Assembly: GCA_016932385.1 (NCBI GenBank)
Contig: JAFGCY010000016.1
Coordinates: 1-34,982 of the forward strand
Reading direction: 5' to 3'
DNA from: a bacterium
Lineage (GTDB): Bacteria; 4484-113; JAFGCY01
Length of the DNA stretch: 34,982 nucleotides
Positions 22,604 to 31,600 of this stretch are shown piece by piece. The stretch's first letter is position 1, and every line of letters starts with the position of its first letter. Under the pieces are notes generated by a model. It was not told the DNA's origin, did no database searches, and was given only the letters and a program-made list of their open reading frames with translations. The translations under genes were made by a program, and so were the position numbers.

Positions 22604-23962
22604 TTATCCAGCTGCCGCCACAGTTTCCGCGCGATGCTGTGCGACGGCCCGGGCCATCGTGCGTGCCACCCAGAACAGCCCGAGGCTGCCGACCAGGATA
22701 TCCGTCGTGATGCGCCCGACGAACACGCCGGTGACGCCCCACAGGTGCGCGCCCAGGTAACTCAGCGGGATCAGTAGGCCGATCACGCGGATCGCGTTTA
22801 AGATCGTCGCCGCGACCGGCCGGTGCATGCCGGTCAGGAAGAAGCCGCTGTAACGGTGCACCTCCATCATGCCGTAGCCGAAGGAGATGATCCGGATATA
22901 GCTGATCAGCACCGGCGTAACCGCCGGGTCGCGAGTGAAGACCGCCGCCATCTGTGGCGCGCAGATCACGAACAGCGCGGCGATCAGGCTGCAGTAGCCC
23001 AGCGCGAAGAAGGTCGACACCCAGCGCGCCCGCCCGACGCGGTCCAGCCGCTGCGCGCCGTAATTCTGGCTGACGAACGGCGTCAGCGACATCCCCAACG
23101 CCATCGGCACCATGAAGGCGAACATCTCGATCCGCCCGGCGGCACCGGTGGCGGCCACGGCGGCGGTGCCGAAACCAGCCAGCAGCTTGGTGATCACCGT
23201 CGCCGAGATCGGCATCAGCACCATGTTGAGGATCGCCGGCACCGCGAAGGTGGTGATCCGCCGCACGGACTGCACGAATACGCTGAATCCACCGGCCCGC
23301 CGCGTCAGGAAGCGGTGCTTGCGGTTGAGCAGGATCAACAGCCAGCACATCGAAACCGACTGCGAGATGACGGTCGCCAGCGCCGCGCCGGTGATGCCCA
23401 GGGCCGGGCAGCCGAGATAGCCGAAGATCATGATCGAGTCGAGGAGCAGGTTGAGCATGGTGCCGATGATCATCAGCGCGCTGGCCGAGCGCGAATCGCC
23501 GGCCGAGATCAGGATGCCGTTGCCGAGCATCGGCAGCGACATCGTCAGCGCGCCGAAGTACCAGACGCGCATGTAAGAAGCGACCAGCGGCAGGATCGCG
23601 GCATCAGCGCCGAGCGCACGGAAGACCGGGTCGATCAGCAGGTAGCCGGAGACCGAGACCACCAGCGTTACCATCATAGCCAGCAGCACACCGTGGGTAA
23701 CGAGCCGCGCCGCCAGCGCCCGGTCCTTGCGGCCGATCGCATGCGAGACCAGCGTGGTTACGCCGGAGCCGATGCCGCCGGAGATGCAGGTAAGCAGCAT
23801 CACGACCGGAAAGGTGAAGCCCATCGCGGCCAGCGGCGGCGTGCCGAGGCGCGAGACGAACCAGGTGTCCGTCAGGTTGTAGGCGTTCATCGCGAACGTG
23901 CCGGCCAGCATCGGAAAGGCCATCGCAAACAGAGTGCGCGCAACGCCGCCGCGCACCAACAC
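22604..23962 (-). CDS. MATE family multidrug/metabolite efflux transporter
   Basis: A 452-residue inner-membrane antiporter with about 12 predicted helices in the two-fold MATE layout. Family-like stretches include LFAMAFPMLAGTFAMNAYNL, DTWFVSRLGTPPLAAMGFTF, TTLVSHAIGRKD in the first half, and GMSLTPFVSQNYGAQRLDRV in the second. It would export cationic drugs or metabolites using Na+ or H+. The start is set at GTG 23962 because AGGGAGGAG (23980-23972) lies nine bases upstream. A longer frame from GTG 24022 has no ribosome-binding site and would add 20 proline/acid-rich residues. A strong promoter lies at 24116-24088. Nothing links it to the neighbouring lipoprotein gene. Confidence 0.92.
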   Translation of the reverse strand: MLVRGGVARTLFAMAFPMLAGTFAMNAYNLTDTWFVSRLGTPPLAAMGFTFPVVMLLTCISGGIGSGVTTLVSHAIGRKDRALAARLVTHGVLLAMMVTLVVSVSGYLLIDPVFRALGADAAILPLVASYMRVWYFGALTMSLPMLGNGILISAGDSRSASALMIIGTMLNLLLDSIMIFGYLGCPALGITGAALATVISQSVSMCWLLILLNRKHRFLTRRAGGFSVFVQSVRRITTFAVPAILNMVLMPISATVITKLLAGFGTAAVAATGAAGRIEMFAFMVPMALGMSLTPFVSQNYGAQRLDRVGRARWVSTFFALGYCSLIAALFVICAPQMAAVFTRDPAVTPVLISYIRIISFGYGMMEVHRYSGFFLTGMHRPVAATILNAIRVIGLLIPLSYLGAHLWGVTGVFVGRITTDILVGSLGLFWVARTMARAVAQHRAETVAAAG

Positions 23963-23971
23963 GGACGACTG

Positions 23972-23980
23972 CTCCTCCCT
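23972..23980 (-). promoter_or_regulatory. Shine-Dalgarno AGGGAGGAG that decides the MATE start
   Basis: On the minus strand AGGGAGGAG runs 23980-23972, nine bases before GTG 23962. It is the strongest ribosome-binding site noticed in the window and argues against the upstream GTG at 24022. Confidence 0.65.
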
Positions 23981-24087
23981 GGCGGGGGTTGGCGCGTCAG
24001 GCTGTCTCGCCGTGGTTGTCACCGGATGATCTGGGCGGTAATTCGGATGGATCCAGGCCGAACCGAAACCGGTCTTGGCCTCGGCCG

Positions 24088-24116
24088 ATTGTATAGCCGC
24101 CGTTCTGGAGTGTCAA
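24088..24116 (-). promoter_or_regulatory. Sigma-70-type promoter TTGACA-N17-TACAAT
   Basis: On the minus strand a perfect -35 TTGACA (24116-24111) is followed by exactly 17 bases and TACAAT (24093-24088). Transcription would start near 24081, giving the MATE mRNA a leader of about 120 bases to GTG 23962. It is the only classic two-box promoter of this quality noticed in the window. Confidence 0.8.
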
Positions 24117-24285
24117 CGGAGCTGCCAAGGCAGCGAATAATTACTGGTTTGAGACTACTGCCTCGACCTCAGCGTGCATTTCACCGAACAACGCGACCAC
24201 GCCGACGCGGACTAAAAGACGCAGGCTACCAGCTCGCGTGGCAATCCAAGGCGCGACCGGCAATCCGCCGACTGACCCCTCGACT

Positions 24286-27264
24286 TTACGGGTCCATCGA
24301 GCCGCTCAGCGAGTAGTCCGACTGCCCGCCCAGATCACCGACGCAGACGATGACGTAATATACGCCGGTGGCCGTGCCGGGCAACGTATAGTCTATGCTC
24401 GCCGCCGGTCCGGCAACCAGCGAATAGCTGCCCGTGCGCAGCTCGACGGTCTGGGTACCACTCCCGCCGGTCTGGGTCAGCGTGAAGTGCACCGTCTTGT
24501 CGGCCACCGCGTTGAAGCTGAACATGTCGGTATTGTCGCCATCGTAGGCGCGATAGCCGTCGGCGATCATCAGGCTGCCCCTCAGCCCGCTGAACGAGGT
24601 GCCGGGACCGCTTAACGCCAGCGGGTTGGCTTTGGATTGGCTATCGTTGTTCTCGCGCTCGTCATAGGGAAAGGCGCTGGAATAGATCTCGAGGGCGGCG
24701 GCGGCCGTGAAACCGTCGTCGTCCGTCACCCGCACCGCCGGGTAGAAGATCCAGTCGTCGTTGTACTGGTGACTCACCGCGGCGTTCGGTCCGCTGGCGT
24801 CCCAGCTGCCGTCGCCGTCCCAGTCCCATTCATAGAGCACGATGCTGCCGTCGCCGTCGCTGGACCCCCCCGCGTTGAAGTTAACCGTCAGCGGCATCGC
24901 GCCCGTGGTCGGGTCGGCCGTCAGCTGAGCCGTGGGCGCCTGGCCGAGGATCGCCGCCACGGTGTAGTCCGAAGGCACGATCCCGAGGCCCTGCAGATGC
25001 AGGCGGAAAGGCGCCAGCTCGCCGCCCATGAACGTGTACTGCAGCAGGACCGGATTGGCGTCGGACATGCTGACGTGCATCGTGCTGCTGGCATCGATCA
25101 GGATGGCGTCAGCCAGGCTCGCCGGATTGTCGAAGGTGAAGCTGAGCAGGATCGCCTGCCCCGCGACAACCGGCGTATCGACGGCCAGCAGGTCGTGCTC
25201 GTCGTCGTAGCCGGGAATCCCCAGGTTGCCGCGCCAGCCGGCGAAGGGCGCCGTGGGCAGAGTGTTACGCTCCCAGTCCGCGTCGTTGGGCTCGACTTCG
25301 TCGTAGGGATCGCCGACCAGGATCAGCACCCAGTCGGTCGAGGCAAAGCCGTCGTCGTCCCAGACCCGCAGCGTGCCGGGGTAGCCTCCGACGCTGTTGT
25401 AGGTGTGATCGACGATGGCGGTCAGTCCGCTGTCGTAGTCGAAGGTGCCGTCGCCGTCCCAGTCCCACTCGAACTTGGTCAGGGCCCCGCCGGGATCCGT
25501 GGTGCCCGACGCGTCGAAGGTCACGGCCAGGGGCACGTTGCCCGTCAGCGGATCGGCGGTCAGGACAATCTGCGGCGGCGGGCCGAAGATGCCGTCCAAG
25601 GTGTAGTCGCCGTAGGCTACCATCCCGCCGTCCATCACGCCGGCGCAGACAGCCAGATTGTAAGGCGTGGCATGCCCGGCTTCGAAAGTCGCCCGTACTT
25701 CGGCCAGTCCGGGGGAAACCATTTCGGAACGCGCGATCGGGATCGAGGATGAACCACCGCGAATCTCAAGATACAGCGGACCGGTGGCGGCCGGGTAATG
25801 CACGCGGAAGGTCACCGTATCGCCGCTCGCGACATCGATTGCGAACAGGTCCTCATCGTCGCCGTCGTACCCGCGGTAGGTGGCCCCGGCATCCCCGAGG
25901 CTGCCCCGCCAGCCAATGAAGTTGAAGGCCGGCAGGCTGTTGAGTTGCGTGATCGTGTCGTTGTTCTCGGTTTCGTCATAGGGAAACTCGCCGACTACGA
26001 TCATCAATCCGCTTTCGCTGTCCCCCAGGTAATCGTCGTCGCTCACGTACAGCTTCGGCCAGTAGATGCCGTCGGCGGTATAGGTGTGTTGCGTCGTGGC
26101 TTGCGGGTGGGAATCGAAGTCGTAGATACCGTCACCATCCCAATCCCATTCGTAGGCAATCAGCGCACCATCGTCGGTACTGCCCGAGCCGTCGAATTCG
26201 ACCGTCAGCGGCGCATCGCCGGTCAGGGGGGCCGCGGTAAAATCGGCCGTGGGCGAAGTGCCCCAGATGCAGCGGATGGCGTAGTCACCATGGCCGGCCG
26301 TGGCGTTTAGCTGGACTTTCGCCGGATTGCCGTGGCCGGTCGGGAAACGATACCGGCAGGTGACATAGTCGCCGGGCTCGTCCGCAGCATCGGTATCGTC
26401 CAGGTCGCCATTGACATCATACAATTCCAGGCTGAGGCTCAGGGACGGGTCGGCCGGGTAAAAGCGCAGTTGCACCGACTCCCCGTCGGGACCGTTGAAA
26501 CTGAAGCAGTCGGTCGTATCCCCATCGTAGCCTGGATACCCGGTGCCGCTCCCCAGGCTGCCGCGCCAACCGGTGAACTCCCGATCCGGCAGGGCATTGG
26601 GGGCCGCGAGCGAATCGTTGTTTTCGACCTCGTCGTAAGGCTCGAAACTGACCAGGCTCAGGTCCACTTCCCACTCACCCAGCATCACCACAGCCACCAG
26701 CACGCGTCCGCTGTCGCTGTAAGGCGCCAGCGCCGCCAGGTTCAGGCGATAGCTGCTCTCCGCCAGCGGTCCGGCGAACCAGCGCCAGCTGTCCGCGGAC
26801 CAGTCCGCCAGCCCCGCCCAGAATACACCGCCGTCATCCGGCCGGCGGCCGAAGACGAAGCGTACCGCGGGATCGCCGCTGAAGCTCTCCAGGTTGAATT
26901 CATATAGCGCGAAGGCCATCCCGCCGGCGGCACCGCCGTCCAGCGGCCAGGCCGGAGCGAAGGTGGCCAGCTCCCCGGCGGCGCTGACCCGGTTTTTGGG
27001 AAGTCCGGCGCTGAACTGATTGCCCGTCAGGGCAATGACCGGGTCGGCGGAGATGAAGCGACCAGGCAGTGCCGCGAGAATCGATGGTGCGGGGATTTCC
27101 TCCATCGCCGCGACCGGCGCTTCGACATCAGGCGAAGCAGTCTCGACCGGAGTTGCTGTCGCCGCCGGCTTACCGCCGCTGCAGCCCGTACTAAGCAGGA
27201 GCAGCCCCAACACGATCAGCGACGAGCGAAGAAGCCGCCCCCACGCGATACCCCAACCAGCCAT
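24286..27264 (-). CDS. Large lipoprotein with alternating PPC and PKD modules
   Basis: A 992-residue surface or periplasmic lipoprotein. Its signal peptide ends in the lipobox LLSTGC (Cys28), followed by a Thr/Ala/Pro-rich linker. Residues about 60-205 form an unnamed domain also present in the lipoprotein at 32277. Then come four PPC-like units, each opening with PYDExExND and containing GWRGSLG or LRGSL and GYDGD or AYDGD (starting near 207, 426, 651 and 865). They alternate with three PKD domains bearing ADPLTGxxPL and YEWDWDGDG (near 336, 565 and 778). PPC and PKD are non-catalytic beta-sandwich modules of exported proteins; no protease or other enzyme domain is attached. AGAGG eight bases before ATG 27264 favours this start over the in-frame GTG at 27273. 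Role unknown, probably adhesion or scaffolding. Confidence 0.88.
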   Translation of the reverse strand: MAGWGIAWGRLLRSSLIVLGLLLLSTGCSGGKPAATATPVETASPDVEAPVAAMEEIPAPSILAALPGRFISADPVIALTGNQFSAGLPKNRVSAAGELATFAPAWPLDGGAAGGMAFALYEFNLESFSGDPAVRFVFGRRPDDGGVFWAGLADWSADSWRWFAGPLAESSYRLNLAALAPYSDSGRVLVAVVMLGEWEVDLSLVSFEPYDEVENNDSLAAPNALPDREFTGWRGSLGSGTGYPGYDGDTTDCFSFNGPDGESVQLRFYPADPSLSLSLELYDVNGDLDDTDAADEPGDYVTCRYRFPTGHGNPAKVQLNATAGHGDYAIRCIWGTSPTADFTAAPLTGDAPLTVEFDGSGSTDDGALIAYEWDWDGDGIYDFDSHPQATTQHTYTADGIYWPKLYVSDDDYLGDSESGLMIVVGEFPYDETENNDTITQLNSLPAFNFIGWRGSLGDAGATYRGYDGDDEDLFAIDVASGDTVTFRVHYPAATGPLYLEIRGGSSSIPIARSEMVSPGLAEVRATFEAGHATPYNLAVCAGVMDGGMVAYGDYTLDGIFGPPPQIVLTADPLTGNVPLAVTFDASGTTDPGGALTKFEWDWDGDGTFDYDSGLTAIVDHTYNSVGGYPGTLRVWDDDGFASTDWVLILVGDPYDEVEPNDADWERNTLPTAPFAGWRGNLGIPGYDDEHDLLAVDTPVVAGQAILLSFTFDNPASLADAILIDASSTMHVSMSDANPVLLQYTFMGGELAPFRLHLQGLGIVPSDYTVAAILGQAPTAQLTADPTTGAMPLTVNFNAGGSSDGDGSIVLYEWDWDGDGSWDASGPNAAVSHQYNDDWIFYPAVRVTDDDGFTAAAALEIYSSAFPYDERENNDSQSKANPLALSGPGTSFSGLRGSLMIADGYRAYDGDNTDMFSFNAVADKTVHFTLTQTGGSGTQTVELRTGSYSLVAGPAASIDYTLPGTATGVYYVIVCVGDLGGQSDYSLSGSMDP

Positions 27265-27293
27265 GTTTGTCACCTCTCCCGGAATTCAGTTGG

Positions 27294-27302
27294 ATTATAG
27301 CA
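27294..27302 (-). promoter_or_regulatory. Extended -10 promoter TGC-TATAAT before the PKD lipoprotein
   Basis: On the minus strand TGC (27302-27300) directly precedes a perfect TATAAT (27299-27294). The start point would be near 27287, about 23 bases before ATG 27264. No clear -35 is visible. The site lies between the acetyltransferase stop and this gene, so the lipoprotein can be expressed independently. Confidence 0.6.
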
Positions 27303-27369
27303 GTCCAGGATCGTTCCAGCGCTCCGCGGACACCTGACTGGTGCCGGCCGCCTTAAGTTGGCTGCTTGG

Positions 27370-28233
27370 CTAGGCCGGCGGCCAGAGTAGCGCGCACCAG
27401 GTCACCGGCTCAGCCAGCCGCGGCATGCCGATCAGATCAAGATTCCGGTAGCTGGGCGGGTTGTTGATGTTGACGTGGCACCAGGCCTCGCCCCTAGTCC
27501 GCAGCATATAGCTCAATTGGAATGCGGCCAGGCTGCGCCCATAGCCATGCCCGCGATGCTCCACCGGCGTGAAGATGCCCCCCATGCTGCCCGACAGGTG
27601 CGTCATGCTGAAACAGACCGGAATATCGCCGCCAGCGCCGTCCGAAACCTCACAGACGAAACTGGGGCCGTCGTCGAGACACTTGGCCAGATATTCACCC
27701 GTCTCATCGTATTTAATGCCGCCCAACAGCAGCTCGTACAGCTCGCGGCCTGCGCAGAGGCGGCAGGAGTGCTGGACGAAAGCCGAGAAATCCACGCGGC
27801 CGGTCAGGCAATAGAACCAGTGGGGATCGTGCTGGCCCCCGGGATGGCGCGCAAATCCGGCCGCAAAAGCCGCTTCCGCGAACGACGGCCCGGTGGCGTG
27901 CATTTCCAGGCGCTTGCCACGCGCTCCGTTTTCGCGCTCCGGTTCAGCCTGCCAGGCTTCGCGCAACCCCGGATCGGGCCAGGCGGGAGACTGCTGGATC
28001 CGCTCAGCCAGAAGGTCGGCCGCCAGTTGCGGATAGCGCTCCGGCGGCGCGAGGATAATAATCCGTACACCGTGCCGGATCACGATCGAGTCAAGCGCTT
28101 GCGGATTGTCGGTGTAAACCCAGGGAAACTCGCCGTCAGGCAATCGCCAGAGGTGGGCTTTTAACAGCAGGCGCACACAGTCATTGCGGCTAACCCGCTC
28201 AAGGGCCTGCTGGGCGTCGACCTGCTGGAGCAT
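27370..28233 (-). CDS. GNAT-family N-acetyltransferase
   Basis: A 287-residue cytoplasmic protein. The C-terminal third carries the GNAT acetyl-CoA signature: GGIFTPVEHRGHGYGRSLAA, with the R/Q-x-x-G-x-G pyrophosphate loop as HRGHGYG (about residues 219-226), preceded by the strand IPVCFSMTHLSGSM and followed by HVNINNPPSYRNLDLIGM. The first ~140 residues form an additional domain with no motif I recognise. It may be an inactive second GNAT fold, as in two-domain members. The substrate cannot be told. The start ATG 28233 has only a weak GAG upstream and a TAGAAT box nine bases before it. It is transcribed away from the PocR kinase. Confidence 0.8.
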   Translation of the reverse strand: MLQQVDAQQALERVSRNDCVRLLLKAHLWRLPDGEFPWVYTDNPQALDSIVIRHGVRIIILAPPERYPQLAADLLAERIQQSPAWPDPGLREAWQAEPERENGARGKRLEMHATGPSFAEAAFAAGFARHPGGQHDPHWFYCLTGRVDFSAFVQHSCRLCAGRELYELLLGGIKYDETGEYLAKCLDDGPSFVCEVSDGAGGDIPVCFSMTHLSGSMGGIFTPVEHRGHGYGRSLAAFQLSYMLRTRGEAWCHVNINNPPSYRNLDLIGMPRLAEPVTWCALLWPPA

Positions 28234-28681
28234 CGGCTCGATATTCTAGCTCCGTTTACGACAATTCGCGCAGCTGCGGAAAGAAACTCGGGTGGAATTT
28301 TCCGGTCGCAATCGCACCTGACAGGCGCTTGGAAACTTCCGTTCCAGAACGGCTGATCTGGTCGGATTAGAATCGAGGTAGATACTATACACCTACTATA
28401 AAATCATGATTAAAGTTAGTACGGAATAAGCTAGTCTACGCAATTTCGGCTTACACTGAATAAGCTGGCAGCCAACCAACAAATCCGCCCTGGGTCAGAC
28501 TAGTAACGTGCTTACTCTTCGTTAAAGGCAATCTGGAGGAGTGGTTCGATCGGATTAGCCTATCCTCCAATGACGAGAGGATACGAGTCTCGTGACCGGA
28601 AAGCGAGTTTTATCTTCCAGCCGGCTGGCAGCGCTTATTACCAAGAACAGCGAGCCTGTTGCTGAAGGAGTCGCGAGTTAG
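28234..28681. other. 448-base divergent spacer before the PocR kinase
   Basis: This divergent region serves the acetyltransferase (minus) and the PocR kinase (plus). It is AT-richer than its surroundings at 28360-28480, with several -10-like boxes (for example TATACA and TATAAA near 28386-28402), but no single promoter stands out. GGAGGA (near 28533) and TCCTCC (near 28564) could pair. A 29-residue frame from GTG 28592 ends with TAG at 28679-28681, directly abutting the kinase ATG, so it might be a short upstream reading frame. Confidence 0.45.
28243..28248 (-). promoter_or_regulatory. Possible -10 box TAGAAT before the acetyltransferase
   Basis: On the minus strand TAGAAT (28248-28243) lies nine bases before ATG 28233, which would give a leader of about two bases. 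No -35 is evident. Confidence 0.3.
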
Positions 28682-31600
28682 ATGAAGCCTGGCGTCGATC
28701 CTGAACGGTGGAACATCGAGGATGTACTCCGGCTGTTCGAGGAGATCCAGGCTGGGACCACCGCGGAACAGGTCGCCGGCGCGTTGCGGCGGAATCTGGC
28801 GGATTTGCTTGGTGTTGGCCAGGTGCTGATCAGTCTGGCAGGCGATCCGGCCGCCGCGGTCAGTTCCCGCGATACCGTGAGGCCGAACCAAGCTGGGTCG
28901 CCTGGCAACTGGCTCAGCTTCCCTTTCGAAGCCAGCCACCGTGTATACGGTGAATGTCGGGTTCTGATTGCCGATCCGGTGGTTTTTCCCGAAGTCTCCC
29001 ACTTGCTGTCCACCGTGGCAGGATTGGCCGCGCTGAGAATCGAGCACCTTCAGCTTAGCGGCATTCAGGCTATTCCAGGCCGAGTACCGGATGGATCGGG
29101 AACCACTCCAGCAGCCGGACCATCCGCCGCGGGAGCGACCGGCCAGGTTGCGCAGAGCCCGCGAAGAGCCGGTCCGCCGCGGCGAGATGACGAAGATGCC
29201 ACGGCGGCCAAAGCCGCATTTGAAGTAAGCGAGAACCTCTACCAGCTGATTGCGCTGTACAGCTCGGATTCGATCTGGGCGATGGATGCCAATCTCAAAT
29301 TCACCTATCTGTCCCCATCCACCGAGCGATTATTCGGCTTTACCATTCAAGAGTGGGAAACGTTGGCATGGGACAAGTTCGTCCATCCCAAGGATCTGGA
29401 TGCTGTTAACCAAATCTACAGCGGCCTCACCGATGGTTCGGAGCGCGCCAGTCAATCGGCGGTAATTCGGGTTTTTCACAAGAACGGCCGGGAAATGTGG
29501 GTTGAATTCACGGCCTCACCGGTCCATGATAGAACTGGCCAGCTGCAAGCGGTGGTGGGTGTTACCCGCGATATCACGAACAGAAAGCAAACCGAAATCG
29601 CGCTGGAACAACGGGTCTTGGCTCTAACCCAACCCCTGGACGACCCGCGGGGACTAGCCTTTGAAGACCTGTTCAACATTGACGAGATCCAAGCCCTGCA
29701 AGACGAGTTCGCCGCGGCCACCGGGGTTGCCTCCATCATCACCTCTCCCGACGGCACTCCTATTACAAAGCCCAGCCAGTTCACCCGGTTATGCAGCGAG
29801 ATCATCCGTAAAACCGGCAAAGGCTGCGCCAACTGCTATCAATCCGATGCCATAATCGGTGCTCCCAAGCCGGACGGCCCGCTGGTCCAGCCCTGTCTCA
29901 GCGGCGGCCTCTGGGATGCCGGGGCAAGTATTTCCGTAGGCGGACGGCATATCGCGAACTGGCTGATCGGCCAGGTCCGTGACGAAACCCAGACGGAAGA
30001 TGCCATGCTGGCCTACGCCAGAGTAATCGGGGCGGACGAACGGGAAATGCTCACGGCATTCCGCGAAGTGCCCTCCATGTCGCGCAAGCAATTCGAGCAG
30101 GTTGCCCAAGCCCTGGTCACACTGGCCAACCAACTCTCGACGATGGCCTATCAGAATGTCCTGCAGGCGCGCTTCATCAGCGAACGCAAGCAGGTCGAGG
30201 AACAGCTGCGGGCCAGCGAGCTTGCGCACCGTTCGCTGATCGTGGCGATGCCGGACGTGGTGATGCGATACGACCGGGAGGGGCGCCATCTGTTCGTTTC
30301 GGACAACGTCGGCGACTTCGCGGATTATCGGGCCGAGGATTTTCTCGGGAAAACGCATCGTGAGATGGGTTTTCCGGAGGAAATGTGTGAGTTCTGGGAG
30401 CGGCATCTTAAGATCGCATTTGAAACCGGGCAGCCCGTGGAAAGCGAATTTGAGATTCCCGGCACGACGGTAATCTTGAACTGGCGGGTTGTTCCCGAAA
30501 AGGATGAAGAGGGAAATGTCCAATCGCTGCTTTCCCTGGCCCGCGATGTCACCGCCCAGCGCCAGGCCGAGCGCGATTACCAGCTGCTGTTCCGCGAGAT
30601 GTCCGAGGGATTCGTCCTCTTAGATGTCGTCAAGGACGAAACCGGGAAGCCAGTGGACTTCAGTTTTCTGGCGCTCAACCCTTCTTTTGAGCGGATGACA
30701 GGTATCTACTCCACCGATATTGCCGGCAAAAGCATGCGCGAGGTGGTGTCGGCGAAAGAACAAGCCAATGTAGATGTGTTGGTTCGCGTGACCCAGACCG
30801 GAATACCGGAGAAATTCACGAGTGAAAACCTCGAACTGGGTACGTACTTCGAGGTAACAGCATTCCGGCCCGTGCCGGGACAGGTGGCTTGCATCCTGAT
30901 GGATGTCACGGCCCGCAAGCGCGCGGAAGCGGACCGTCTGAAAATGGAACGGCAGATCCAGCACGCCCAGAAACTGGAAAGCCTGGGCGTGCTCGCCGGC
31001 GGGATCGCCCATGACTTCAACAACATCCTCTTCGCCATCCTGGGCAACTCCAGCCTGGCACTGGAAACGCTGGCCGCGGATCATCCGGCCCGTTCGATGA
31101 TCGAGGAAATCGCCATCAGCGGCGAACGGGCCAGTGGTTTGGTTCGCCAGATCCTAACCTTCGCCCGTCGGACCGAGCGCCAGCGCAACAATCTCGACAT
31201 CGTGCCGCTGGTCAAAGAGGTCACCAAACTGATGCGGGCCACCCTGCCCTCGAACGTGGTGATCCATCTGGAGCTGGGAACAGAGCATACGGCGATTTTC
31301 GCCGATACATCGGAAATCCATCAGATCCTGATGAACCTGTGCACGAACGCCGGCTACGTCATGCAGGCCGAGGGTGGATCGCTCATCCTCCGGTTGCACA
31401 ATCACTGTCCCGCAAAGCCGCTGCTGACGGAATCCATTCAGCCCCGCGCCGATCGGTATTACCTCATTGAAGTGCAGGATACCGGGCCGGGCATCCCGCC
31501 CGATATTCAGGAGCGGATGTTCGATCCGTTCTATACGACCAAACCCGTAGGGGAAGGTACCGGCATGGGACTGGCGCTGGTCCAAAGCATCACCACCGAA

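Noticed and set aside
22823-24316. A 497-residue plus-strand frame opposite the MATE gene
   Set aside because: It is extremely rich in Arg, His, Gln and Asp, has no domain, and runs across the MATE promoter; it is a shadow of the transporter.
24723-26170. Repeated GC-rich DNA segments that might be a CRISPR-like or satellite array
   Set aside because: The similarity follows the recurring YEWDWDGDG and PYDExExND protein motifs in one open frame, with spacing of hundreds of bases. It reflects coding for PKD and PPC modules.
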